From Chloroflexus islandicus (lineage in GTDB: Bacteria > Chloroflexota > Chloroflexia > Chloroflexales > Chloroflexaceae): DNA of 35,499 nucleotides. Below, in pieces: positions 24,785 to 32,053 of the stretch. The stretch lies in contig NZ_LWQS01000072.1 of assembly GCF_001650695.1 (NCBI RefSeq), positions 1 through 35,499 of the forward strand, written 5' to 3'. Both the position numbers and the translations under genes were made by a program. The notes under the pieces were generated by a model. That model made no database searches. It had not been told where the DNA came from and saw nothing but the letters and a program-made list of their open reading frames with translations. Position 1 is the stretch's first letter; the number at the start of each line of letters is the position of its first letter.

Positions 24785-24813
24785 TTGCGGAACCGATAAG
24801 CTTGTGCTACACT
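24785..24813 (+). promoter_or_regulatory. rex promoter (TTGCGG, 17 bp, extended TACACT)
   Basis: A -35-like TTGCGG (24785-24790) is followed after exactly 17 bp by TACACT (24808-24813) preceded by TGC, an extended -10. The start would be near 24820. The -10 lies inside the Rex palindrome. Confidence 0.6.
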
Positions 24814-24819
24814 TCACAA
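24802..24819. promoter_or_regulatory. Rex operator (ROP)
   Basis: TTGTG and CACAA flank an 8-bp centre (TTGTGCTACACTTCACAA), matching the known Rex operator pattern TTGTGAA-N4-TTCACAA at both ends. It covers the -10 box of rex, so binding would block RNA polymerase: negative autoregulation. Confidence 0.7.
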
Positions 24820-24848
24820 CACTCTCCCCGAACCAATGGAGGACTTTC

Positions 24849-25490
24849 GTGGAGCGTTCTGATTTACCACCTGATGTTGTCATCCGGCGACTTCCTCTCT
24901 ATGCACGGAGCTTGCGCTACCTGCTCGAAGAGGGTATTCACTCCGTCTCTTCCCAAGAGCTTGGTGAACGGATCAATGTCACCGCCGCCCAGATCCGCAA
25001 AGACCTTTCGTATTTTGGCGAGTTTGGCAAGCAAGGCATTGGCTACGATGTCGAGAAGTTGTTGCAGCACATCGAGCGCATTCTTGGCATCAACCAACAT
25101 TGGCCGGTCGTGCTGGTTGGCATTGGTCTGTTAGGACAAGCGATTGCCCGCTACGAAGGCTTCCGCACCGAAGGGATCGAGATTGTTGCGCTCTTTGACT
25201 CTGATCCGGCCAAGATTGGCCAGCAAGTCGGCGAGCTGGTCGTGCAAGATTTTGCCAATGTGCGGCGCGTTATCGCTGAAAAGCACATTAAGCTGGCGAT
25301 TATCGCCGTGCCGGCGCTGCAAGCGCAGCGCGTCGCCGATGTGTTGATCGAAGCTGGCGTTCGCGCGATTCTGAGCTATGCACCGATGATTTTGCAAGTA
25401 CCCGAAGATGTCTGGGTGCGGTATATCGATCCGGTGGCCGTGTTGCAAAGTATGACCTATTACCTCGCCCGCGAGCAACCGCCCTCGTAG
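24849..25490 (+). CDS. rex: Redox-sensing transcriptional repressor Rex
   Basis: The 213-aa protein binds NADH or NAD+ and represses genes when the NADH:NAD+ ratio is low. The N-terminal winged helix (about 1-75) carries [20 protein letters not shown] and [16 protein letters not shown], the Rex DNA-binding signature. The Rossmann domain has [15 protein letters not shown] (GxGxxG) at about 88-102 and [11 protein letters not shown]. The C-terminal swapped helix with [16 protein letters not shown] completes the family pattern. Start GTG 24849 has TGGAGGA 5 nt upstream; longer in-frame forms would begin upstream of the promoter. The operator on its promoter suggests autoregulation. It stands divergent to coaBC. 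Confidence 0.95.
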   Translation: MERSDLPPDVVIRRLPLYARSLRYLLEEGIHSVSSQELGERINVTAAQIRKDLSYFGEFGKQGIGYDVEKLLQHIERILGINQHWPVVLVGIGLLGQAIARYEGFRTEGIEIVALFDSDPAKIGQQVGELVVQDFANVRRVIAEKHIKLAIIAVPALQAQRVADVLIEAGVRAILSYAPMILQVPEDVWVRYIDPVAVLQSMTYYLAREQPPS

Positions 25491-25491
25491 G

Positions 25492-25509
25492 GCCGCACGG
25501 CGGTGCGGC
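25492..25509. repeat. GCCGCAC/GTGCGGC hairpin after rex
   Basis: A 7-bp perfect stem with loop GGCG begins 2 nt after the rex stop and is followed by a degenerate half copy. It matches the hairpin at 14352-14369. With no T tract it is not a standard terminator. Confidence 0.55.
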
Positions 25510-25563
25510 GCACGGCAATGCGGCCTCGCAAGGCATCTGTTTGCAAACCGCGTAGCGAAAGGA

Positions 25564-28149
25564 ATGCGCGTGCTGGCAAGCCTCAAGCGACACCGGTTCG
25601 GAGCGCTGATCAGCGGGTTGATGGCCGCCTTGCTGGTCGTGCAATTGTGGCCGGTTGCGCCGGTTGAGTTTGCATTCCGCCCTCTATTCGCGCCGGTTGC
25701 GGCCCACGCCAGCCATGCCTTCACCGCCTTAGCTGCTCGCACCACCACACCGCTGCTCGCCGCATGGGATGCCCGTACCGGCATTCCGACCTTTCTTGTT
25801 CCCGCTACACCTGATGGCCGGTTGCCCTACACCCCGACCGCTGCCGAAATCGGCGACCCGCTCGCGATTGCCCGCGGTTTTCTCGACCGCGAACGCGCAC
25901 TCTTTGGCCTGCGCAGCGTCGCCGCCGAGTTGCGCCCGTTACCGCCCGAACCTGATCGCCAGCTCGGTTTTCACCACATCAGGTTTGAACAGGTCGCCAA
26001 CGGTGTCCCCGTCTTTGGCCGCCGGTTGATTGTCCATCTCGATCCAGCCGGGCAGGTGGTGGCGGTCAACGGTCACTTCGAGCCGGGGATTGCAGTCGAA
26101 ACCCAACCTGCAATCGCGCCGCAAGCGGCGATGACGATTGCGCTGGGCCATATCTGGCAAGAACTGGAGCCGGACGAGCGGATGCGGGTGCAATTCACGC
26201 CGTTGCCCGATCGCACCAGCTTGATGATCTACGTCCGCGCCGATGGCCATGCGGTGCTGGTCTGGTCGGTGCGCGTGCTGACCACTGCGCCGCTCGGCGA
26301 GTGGCAGGTGTTTGTGCATGCGCGGCGCGGCAGCGTCGTGCATGCGATTGACCAACTCGCTGGCGCGAAACGCCGCCGCACCTATACCGCCAACAATACC
26401 ACCCGCTTGCCCGGTCGCTTGCTGGCCGAAGAGGGTGAATTGCCGCGTGACGCAATTGCGCGCGCTGCCCACGAGGGGGCCGGCAAGGTCTACGACTACT
26501 ACTTCAATACCCACCAACGCGACTCGTTCGACGGTCGCGGCGGGGCAATGGTCTCAACCGTCAGCTACGGCAGCGATCCCGAAGATGCCGATAATGCGGC
26601 ATGGATTAGCGAACTCAAGCAGATGATCTATGGCAACGGCGGACGGCTCTTTCGCCCGTTGCCGTACGGCCTCGATGTGATTGGCCACGAGTTCACCCAC
26701 GGCGTGATCGATGCGACGGCACAGTTGATTTATGAAAACCAATCGGGTGCGCTGAACGAGTCGTATGCCGATGTATTTGCGGTGATGATCGACCGCGACG
26801 ATTGGCTGATCGGCGAGGATGTGGTGAAGTCGCCGCCGTATCCGGTTGCGCATCTGCGGAGTATGGCTGACCCGACGTTAGGCGGACGCTATGACGCGCG
26901 CGATCCGCTGCGCAGCGTGGGCCAACCGGCCACGATGAACGAGTATGCAAACTTGCCCAATACCCGCCGTACCGATAACGGCGGCGTGCATGTGAATAGC
27001 GGCATTCCCAACCGCGCCGCTTACTTGCTCGCGCAGCAGATCGGGCGCGAGAAGGTGGAACGGATCTATTATCGCACCCTGACCCAATACCTCACACCGA
27101 GCAGCAACTTTGCTGATGCCGCCGCCGCCACTGCCCGCGCCGCCGCCGATCTCTACGGCCAGACCGAAGTCGCCGCAGTTCGCGACGCCTTTGCCGCCGT
27201 TGGGATCACCAGCACCGCCACCCCCGGCGGGCCGGTGGTGCAGCCGCCGGACACCTTGCCAAACACACCACCCATGCCGCCGGCAGCACAGAGTCTTCCC
27301 CCCGGTTGCAGCGACCTGATTGTCAATGGCGGGTTTGAAGCTGAAGGTGGTTGGGAACAGGTCACATCGCTTGACGCCTCGTTGATCGACCCTGAATTGC
27401 CCCGCAGCGGTAAACGCAGCGCATGGCTCGGCGGAACCGATCAAGAGAGTTTTCAGCTCATCTATCAAGATGTCCGTATTCCGGCTAACGCCACCAGTGT
27501 TGAGTTGCGCTATGCCCGGCTGGTACATTTTGAGCTCAGTGGTATCGCCGGTCTCTTTGCCGGTGAAGCGTTCTTCTCGGTCGTCATTGCCGATACCCGC
27601 ACCAACCCCCTTGCTACCGTTGAGCGGATTCAATCGAGCGATGGCGATGATACGTGGCGCGACCGGCGCGCCGATGCCAGCCAGTATGCCGGCAAGACGG
27701 TGCGTATTGTCTTTGCCGCTGAAAATCCGCGTGGCAATATCAGCAGTATGTTTGTCGATGATGTTGCGTTGATCGTTTGTACCACCGGCAATGCGCCAAG
27801 CACACCGCCGGTCAACAATAACGATCTGGTCTTTTTGCAAGGCACGATCAGCGATGCCGACAGCGGGCGCGGTGTGCGCGGCGCGCAGATCTTCATTCTG
27901 AAACCGGGCATCACCGCGCGCCAAGCCGCTGCCGATGACACCCTCACGCCGGATGAGGTGTTGACCATGGCGATCGCCGATGACAATGGCGGCTTCCGCA
28001 CCGAGCAGCCGGTGTTGCGCGGCCAGAGTTATAGCGTGATTGTGGTGGCGCGCGGGTATCGTACGATCTTGTCGGATGGCGAACTGCGGATTCCGGCCAC
28101 GGCAGCCAATCCGTACCGGGTCGATGCCCAAATGCGCCGGTCGCGGTAG
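25564..28149 (+). CDS. Secreted M4-family (thermolysin-like) metallopeptidase with C-terminal binding domains
   Basis: The 861-aa protein has an N-terminal hydrophobic signal (GALISGLMAALLVVQLW), then an FTP/PepSY-type propeptide (about 90-265, e.g. IRFEQVANGVPVFGRRLIVH). The thermolysin-like catalytic domain follows, with zinc motif HEFTH (375-379), third ligand Glu399 in GALNESYAD, and the catalytic His476 in DNGGVHVNSG. After the enzyme there is a Pro-rich linker, a jelly-roll-like domain starting CSDLIVNGGFEAEGGW (about 595-740), and a carboxypeptidase-regulatory-like beta domain at the end. All catalytic residues are present, so it should be an active secreted protease. The start is ATG 25564, or GTG 25570, which has better spacing from GAAAGG. 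It heads a likely four-gene cluster ending in a putative M4 inhibitor. Confidence 0.9.
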   Translation: MRVLASLKRHRFGALISGLMAALLVVQLWPVAPVEFAFRPLFAPVAAHASHAFTALAARTTTPLLAAWDARTGIPTFLVPATPDGRLPYTPTAAEIGDPLAIARGFLDRERALFGLRSVAAELRPLPPEPDRQLGFHHIRFEQVANGVPVFGRRLIVHLDPAGQVVAVNGHFEPGIAVETQPAIAPQAAMTIALGHIWQELEPDERMRVQFTPLPDRTSLMIYVRADGHAVLVWSVRVLTTAPLGEWQVFVHARRGSVVHAIDQLAGAKRRRTYTANNTTRLPGRLLAEEGELPRDAIARAAHEGAGKVYDYYFNTHQRDSFDGRGGAMVSTVSYGSDPEDADNAAWISELKQMIYGNGGRLFRPLPYGLDVIGHEFTHGVIDATAQLIYENQSGALNESYADVFAVMIDRDDWLIGEDVVKSPPYPVAHLRSMADPTLGGRYDARDPLRSVGQPATMNEYANLPNTRRTDNGGVHVNSGIPNRAAYLLAQQIGREKVERIYYRTLTQYLTPSSNFADAAAATARAAADLYGQTEVAAVRDAFAAVGITSTATPGGPVVQPPDTLPNTPPMPPAAQSLPPGCSDLIVNGGFEAEGGWEQVTSLDASLIDPELPRSGKRSAWLGGTDQESFQLIYQDVRIPANATSVELRYARLVHFELSGIAGLFAGEAFFSVVIADTRTNPLATVERIQSSDGDDTWRDRRADASQYAGKTVRIVFAAENPRGNISSMFVDDVALIVCTTGNAPSTPPVNNNDLVFLQGTISDADSGRGVRGAQIFILKPGITARQAAADDTLTPDEVLTMAIADDNGGFRTEQPVLRGQSYSVIVVARGYRTILSDGELRIPATAANPYRVDAQMRRSR

Positions 28150-28207
28150 TAGGGGCAGAGCATGCTCTGCCTTGGGGGCGGAGCATGCTCTGCCCCTACC
28201 GCGACCG
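28138..28207. repeat. Long inverted repeat spanning the end of the M4 peptidase gene
   Basis: CGGTCGCGGTAG, then GGGGCAGAGCATGCTC, is matched by the reverse complement GAGCATGCTCTGCCCC, then CTACCGCGACCG, around a short G-rich centre. The left arm carries an extra TAG that is the stop codon of the peptidase gene. Each inner block is itself palindromic. Related GGGGCAGAGC/GCTCTGCCC blocks occur near 4961 and 32007. It may act as a terminator or mRNA stabiliser between genes. Confidence 0.75.
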
Positions 28208-28228
28208 TTATTGCAAAGAACACATTTT

Positions 28229-29161
28229 ATGTCAAACGAACGCTTTGAATGTTGCATCTGCCACCAACCCCAATCACCGCCCTACCACATCCTCGGCGGG
28301 AGGGTCTATTGCGCGCACCATTATGCGCTGGTTAACAAACCGCACCGTGGTTTTTGGCAGGCCAGCCTCATCCAGATTCTCGGTATGGCTGCGCTCAGCG
28401 CGCTGCTGGCATGGTTGGGCAACGCCATCGGCCCGCTCAGCGGGTTGCCCCTGCTCGTGGCCGGCATTGTCTTGTCGGTAGTGCCGGCGGTACTGTGGCT
28501 GATCTTCTTTTATCGCCAAGACCGGCTCGAACCAGAACCGAAACGCAATATTGCCGCCGTCTTCTTCACCGCACTCTTGCTCACCGATGTGATCGGACGG
28601 CGGGCCATCGAAGAGTGGTGGCGCGTCAGTGAATGGGCCGCTGCCGATACGACCACATCGCTGCTGGCGGCGCTCTGGATCTTGGGGCCGCTGCGGCAGG
28701 TGATCGCGTATGTCGCCGTGCGCGCCATGGTCTACGCCACCGATGAATTCGATGAGCGGATGGATGGGATTGTCTACGGCACGGTCGCCGGTCTCGGCGT
28801 GGCCACCCTGCTCAACCTGCGCTACGTGCTGGCCAGCGAAGGGGTGGCGTTAGCGCCGGGGGTGATCACGACCGCCACCACGGCGCTGGCGCAGGCCAGC
28901 TTTGGCGGGTTGATGGGGTACGTGATGGCGGAAGCGAAATTTAGCCATCGCCCGATCTGGTTTGTGCCGCTTGGCTTTGCCGTCACCGCGGCGCTGAACG
29001 GTTTGGTGAGCTGGCTGATCGCTGAAGTGAGCGCCGTCGGTCTCACCGTCGATCCGTGGCGTTCACTGGCGCTGGGGGTGGCGGTGGCCTTGATCGCCTA
29101 CCTCACCTTGATCGCGCTGATCCGGCGGAGCGTGATGGTGACGTTGCAGCAGTCGTCGTAG
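28229..29161 (+). CDS. PrsW-family membrane protein with N-terminal zinc-finger-like motif; probable inactive protease
   Basis: The 310-aa protein begins with a Cys/His cluster (CCICHQ, then GRVYCAHHYA, about 8-32), which could bind zinc like half a LIM finger. Eight or so membrane helices follow. The PrsW pattern is recognisable: EPEPKRNIAAVFF after helix 2, then DEFDERMDGIVYGTVAGLGV. However, the catalytic EE of the family (as in P-x-x-E-E-x-x-K) reads PLRQVIAY here, and the later A-x-E-N is VATLLNL. It is therefore probably not an active glutamic-type protease. The start is ATG 28229, 79 nt after the peptidase stop with the long hairpin between; no strong ribosome site is visible. The next gene begins 12 nt after its stop. 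Confidence 0.75.
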   Translation: MSNERFECCICHQPQSPPYHILGGRVYCAHHYALVNKPHRGFWQASLIQILGMAALSALLAWLGNAIGPLSGLPLLVAGIVLSVVPAVLWLIFFYRQDRLEPEPKRNIAAVFFTALLLTDVIGRRAIEEWWRVSEWAAADTTTSLLAALWILGPLRQVIAYVAVRAMVYATDEFDERMDGIVYGTVAGLGVATLLNLRYVLASEGVALAPGVITTATTALAQASFGGLMGYVMAEAKFSHRPIWFVPLGFAVTAALNGLVSWLIAEVSAVGLTVDPWRSLALGVAVALIAYLTLIALIRRSVMVTLQQSS

Positions 29162-29173
29162 CGAGGAGCAGCT

Positions 29174-29779
29174 ATGATCGGGCAGATTGGCAATGAACGA
29201 GTCTGGCGTGTGCGGCTCTGGAATAAAGACCTCGGCGTGGCGCTGGTCACGGCGCTGGCGCTGCTGGCCGGCACGTTGCTGATGTGGCGCACCGAGACAG
29301 CCACTCGATCGTTTGAGAGTCCCGACGCCACCCTGCGCCTCGCCTATCCGGCCCATTGGGTCAGCGTCGACTCGCTGAGTGACGTGCTGTTGAAGGTGGA
29401 AGACCCGCAAACGGCGAGCCTGTTCAAGACTACGCTCAGCGTTGAACAGCGCGACATCGATCCAGCCAATCCACCGACCTTGCAAGAGCTGCTCGACCGC
29501 CGGGTCGAAGATCGCAGTCTGCTGACCGGCTACCATTTTCTGGGTGAAGCCGAGACAACGGTCGCCGGCCAGCGCGCAATTGCGAGCGATTTTGCGTATG
29601 TGGTGCAACCGATCGACGAGCCGCGCCGTCCGGCGTTGCCGGTGGTCGTGCGAGCGCGCGAATATATCTTCGTCACCGCGAACCATTCGTTCTATCTGAC
29701 GCTGGCCGCTCCCGCCGCTGAGTTTGACCGGCTCGAAGGCGCGCTAGCGCGGATTATCGCTTCGGTGGAGGCGCCATGA
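29174..29779 (+). CDS. Membrane-anchored PsbP-like protein
   Basis: The 201-aa protein has one N-terminal membrane helix (LGVALVTALALLAGTLLMW, about 20-38) and an exported domain. That domain resembles the PsbP/DUF1795 fold: LRLAYPAHWVSVD, FKTTLSVEQRDI, a middle loop, then the C-terminal FVTANHSFYLTLAAPAAEF, LEGALARIIASV. It has no catalytic motif and probably binds a partner on the outer face. GAGGAG lies just before ATG 29174, and the stop overlaps the next start (ATGA). Function unknown. Confidence 0.65.
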   Translation: MIGQIGNERVWRVRLWNKDLGVALVTALALLAGTLLMWRTETATRSFESPDATLRLAYPAHWVSVDSLSDVLLKVEDPQTASLFKTTLSVEQRDIDPANPPTLQELLDRRVEDRSLLTGYHFLGEAETTVAGQRAIASDFAYVVQPIDEPRRPALPVVVRAREYIFVTANHSFYLTLAAPAAEFDRLEGALARIIASVEAP

Positions 29780-30195
29780 GCATTCCTGATGAGCACGGCG
29801 GCTGGTCGCTGGGTGAGCATCTTGCTGACGGCAGCGACGCATCATTGCGCGCACCAGCCCTGCCCCGGCGCGCGTTGCTGATGGTGAGCCGCAGCGGCGG
29901 CCTGCGCTTCACCACCCGCACCATCACCATCTACCACAACGGCTTGGTGATCAGCGACGATCCCTCCCGCCGGCCACACACCCTCTCGCCGCAAGCCATC
30001 AGGCGCCTCTACCACACCCTCTTGCGCGCGCGCCCCTGCCGTCTCCCCCGCCGCAGCGAATCATCGCCTGACGGTTATGTCTACTCATTCCACACCCGCA
30101 TCGGTGAACGCATCTGCCAGTTTGAAGTCGTCACCCACAACGCGCCGCCGGCAGTACGCGCCCTCCTGCGCTTGGTGCAGCAAGCCGGGTTATAA
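29776..30195 (+). CDS. Emfourin-like protein, putative inhibitor of the M4 peptidase
   Basis: The 139-aa soluble protein resembles the emfourin family of M4-peptidase inhibitors: LLMVSRSGGLRFTTR at the start of the domain, LSPQAIRRLYHTLLRARPCR in the middle, SPDGYVYSFHTRIGERI, then APPAVRALLRLVQQA. Emfourins are about 100 aa and are typically encoded beside the M4 peptidase they inhibit. Here the peptidase lies two genes upstream in the same cluster, supporting the call. The first about 30 residues are an extra N-terminal part. There is no signal peptide, so it would act in the cytosol, perhaps on enzyme that has not been exported. Start ATG 29776 overlaps the preceding stop. The alternative is a plain hypothetical protein. 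Confidence 0.5.
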   Translation: MSIPDEHGGWSLGEHLADGSDASLRAPALPRRALLMVSRSGGLRFTTRTITIYHNGLVISDDPSRRPHTLSPQAIRRLYHTLLRARPCRLPRRSESSPDGYVYSFHTRIGERICQFEVVTHNAPPAVRALLRLVQQAGL

Positions 30196-30278
30196 ACGCC
30201 GGCGGCCATCCACGGCAATGCCGCGTGCGGAGCATACCGGCAACCGCGATTAGTAGCCAAGCTTGCGATTCACCCCTC

Positions 30279-30307
30279 TTGACAAACCGTTGCCTTGTTA
30301 TTATTAT
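30279..30307 (+). promoter_or_regulatory. Strong promoter of the 63-aa membrane protein gene
   Basis: TTGACA (30279-30284), a 17-bp spacer and TATTAT (30302-30307) match the sigma-70 type consensus closely. The start would be near 30314. Just downstream lies GATAACGATATTAATAACG, with ATAACG repeated at a 6-nt gap, which could be an operator. Confidence 0.7.
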
Positions 30308-30370
30308 TTTTGATAACGATATTAATAACGCAACTCCAATAAGATTCCGGCGCTCAAGGAGAACCCATCA

Positions 30371-30562
30371 ATGCCATCGAAAAAGACCATCAAAGAAGTC
30401 GGTTCGGTCATGCTCGGCTTCATCTTGGGCCTGTGGCTCCATTATCTGTACTCAACCGGCGGCTGGGACTTGCTCGCTGCCGAGTGGTGGAAGGGAACGC
30501 TTGTACTGGGGATTCTGCTCGTGATCTTGCTCACGTGGGATCGGCTACCGCTCAAGCGGTAG
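30371..30562 (+). CDS. Small two-TM membrane protein (63 aa)
   Basis: I do not recognise a family. The 63-aa product has a basic N-terminus (MPSKKTIKEV), a first helix (GSVMLGFILGLWLHYLY), a short Gly/Trp loop, and a second helix (LVLGILLVILLTW). AAGGAG lies 9 nt before ATG 30371, and a near-consensus promoter stands 60-90 bp upstream. The stop codon sits in the perfect hairpin CTACCGCTCAAGCGGTAG (30546-30563). The strength of the promoter for so small a membrane protein is notable. Readthrough would continue into the leader of the baeRF gene. Confidence 0.65.
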   Translation: MPSKKTIKEVGSVMLGFILGLWLHYLYSTGGWDLLAAEWWKGTLVLGILLVILLTWDRLPLKR

Positions 30563-30577
30563 GCTGAGCAGCAGGGC

Positions 30578-30695
30578 CACCTCCTCGTGATCCGCGGCAG
30601 CTAGCTCCTCCCAACGGAGCCTATTTCGTGGTATGCTGCCGGTAAGCGCATCGCGTGGCAATGATCGCCGCGCATTGCCCGATCACGAGGAGGTG
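30578..30695. promoter_or_regulatory. Perfect 15-nt inverted repeat that can sequester the baeRF ribosome site
   Basis: CACCTCCTCGTGATC (30578-30592) is the exact reverse complement of GATCACGAGGAGGTG (30681-30695). The right arm holds the GAGGAGG Shine-Dalgarno sequence of the gene starting at 30699. RNA started upstream of 30578 would fold with the ribosome site closed; RNA started from the local -10 at 30632 would lack the left arm and keep it open. Confidence 0.7.
30629..30637 (+). promoter_or_regulatory. Possible extended -10 box before the baeRF gene
   Basis: TGGTATGCT gives a TGn-extended -10 (TATGCT at 30632-30637), lying between the two arms of the 15-nt inverted repeat. The start would be near 30644. 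No -35 box is seen. Confidence 0.4.
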
Positions 30696-30698
30696 ATT

Positions 30699-31784
30699 AT
30701 GAATATCAACGATGTGAAACTCTTGCAATCGATCCGCAGCGATCCCGCACTGACCATCACGTTACCCACCCACCGCACCTCCCCCGACAACAAACAAGAC
30801 CCCATCCGGGTCAAGAATCTGGTTACGGCTGCCGCCAACCGGTTGACTGACACCTACGGCAAGCGCGCCGTCGAACCGATCCTGCGCCGGCTTGAGGCGC
30901 TGGCCGGCGACATCGATTATCGGTACACGCTCGACGGATTGGCGCTGTTTGTCAATCAAGACACTTCATTTCTGTTTATGGTGCCATTTCCGCTGAAAGA
31001 GCGGGTGGTGGTGGATGAAACGTTCTACACCCGCGATTTGGTCTACGCGCTCAACCGCACGCCGCGCTATTGGGTGCTGGCCCTCAGCGAGAAGCCAACC
31101 CGCCTGTTTGAAGCCACCCGCGAGACGTTGCAAGAAATCCAGACCGGCGGCTTCCCAATGACCCACCTTGGGCCGGGTGGTGCGCGCGGCATTCCCAACG
31201 ATCCGGCGATCAACCAGTCGGCCTACCGCGACGAGCACCACCGCATCTTCTTCCGGCAAGTAGACGAAGCCTTCGCGCCGTTTATGGCCGGCGATCCGTT
31301 GCCGCTGGCGCTGATTGGGGTCGATCGCTACCTCGCCTTTTTCCGCGAAGTGAGCAAGCACAGCGACGCGATTGTCGCCACGCTGACCGGCAATTACGAT
31401 ACGGCTACTGCCCATGATCTTGGCCGCCTGATCTGGCCGTTGGTCGAAACCAACCTGCACCACCGCAGCCAGCACGTCTTGCGCGAGCTTGAGGCAGCGG
31501 TAAGCGGGCAACGCTATTGCTCAACGTTAGGGGAAGTGTGGCGATTTGCTCACGAAGGTCGCATCGCAACCTTGTTAGTCGAGGAAGACTACCACCAAGC
31601 GGCACTGGTTGATGAGAGCGGCCAACGCTTGACCTTCATCGATGAGCCAACCACGCCAGAAGCCCTCGATGACGCAGTGGATGAGGTGATCGCGGCGGTG
31701 ATCGATCGCGGCGGCAAAGCGGTCTTTGTGCCGAACGGCTCCCTCCAAGCGCACCAGCGGATTGCGGCGATATTGCGGTATTAG
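30699..31784 (+). CDS. baeRF (bacterial archaeo-eukaryotic release-factor-like) family protein
   Basis: The 361-aa soluble protein looks like a bacterial aeRF1/Pelota-related family member (family 3 type). The opening reads DPALTITLPTHRTSPDNKQD, then PIRVKNLVTAAANRL. The middle part has YWVLALSEKPTRLFEA, and the C-terminal part has GRIATLLVEEDYHQAA, then DEVIAAVIDRGGKAVFVPN, the Pelota-like domain. Family members are linked to translation termination, ribosome rescue or hibernation; Balon is a characterised relative of this wider group. It lacks an evident GGQ tripeptide, so peptide release is unlikely; the sequence GGFPMTHLGPGG stands in that general region. The start is ATG 30699 with the strong site GAGGAGG, which lies in the inverted repeat described above. 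Expression in stress would fit but is inference. Confidence 0.65.
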   Translation: MNINDVKLLQSIRSDPALTITLPTHRTSPDNKQDPIRVKNLVTAAANRLTDTYGKRAVEPILRRLEALAGDIDYRYTLDGLALFVNQDTSFLFMVPFPLKERVVVDETFYTRDLVYALNRTPRYWVLALSEKPTRLFEATRETLQEIQTGGFPMTHLGPGGARGIPNDPAINQSAYRDEHHRIFFRQVDEAFAPFMAGDPLPLALIGVDRYLAFFREVSKHSDAIVATLTGNYDTATAHDLGRLIWPLVETNLHHRSQHVLRELEAAVSGQRYCSTLGEVWRFAHEGRIATLLVEEDYHQAALVDESGQRLTFIDEPTTPEALDDAVDEVIAAVIDRGGKAVFVPNGSLQAHQRIAAILRY

Positions 31785-31792
31785 GGTCGTTA

Positions 31793-32046
31793 CCCTCTGT
31801 CATTGCGAGGGAGCGGCGGTCCGACAGACGGGGCGCACTAGACCAACGGTATACCGGGCGCGTCGTGATCCTCTGTCATTGCGAGGGAGCGGCGGTACCC
31901 AGCGCGGATGGGTGCCGCCCGACCGAAGCAATCTCCCGCTTCAGCGCAACCAATGGCTTAGTGGGTGTCTCTCCCGCGAGAGTGGGAGATTGCTTCGCCG
32001 CGTGCGGGCAGAGCAGCGCTCTGCCCCTACGGCGGCTCGCAATGAC
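31793..32046. repeat. Intergenic repeat, nested inverted repeat (MITE-like)
   Basis: GTCATTGCGAG occurs at 31799-31809 and again at 31875-31885. The second copy pairs with CTCGCAATGAC at 32036-32046. Inside, GAAGCAATCTCCC (31925-31937) pairs with GGGAGATTGCTTC (31984-31996). A GGGCAGAGC/GCTCTGCCC palindrome lies near 32006-32026. The element is thus a nested inverted repeat about 170 bp long, ending 7 bp before the stop of the TM-CARF gene. The same blocks occur at 4787-5006 and 7270-7307. No gene is seen here. Confidence 0.75.
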
Positions 32047-32053
32047 ATTCGGA

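Noticed and set aside
26878-28257. 459-codon minus-strand frame
   Set aside because: Antisense to the M4 peptidase gene and spans the palindrome; Gly/Ala/Asp-rich with no domain.
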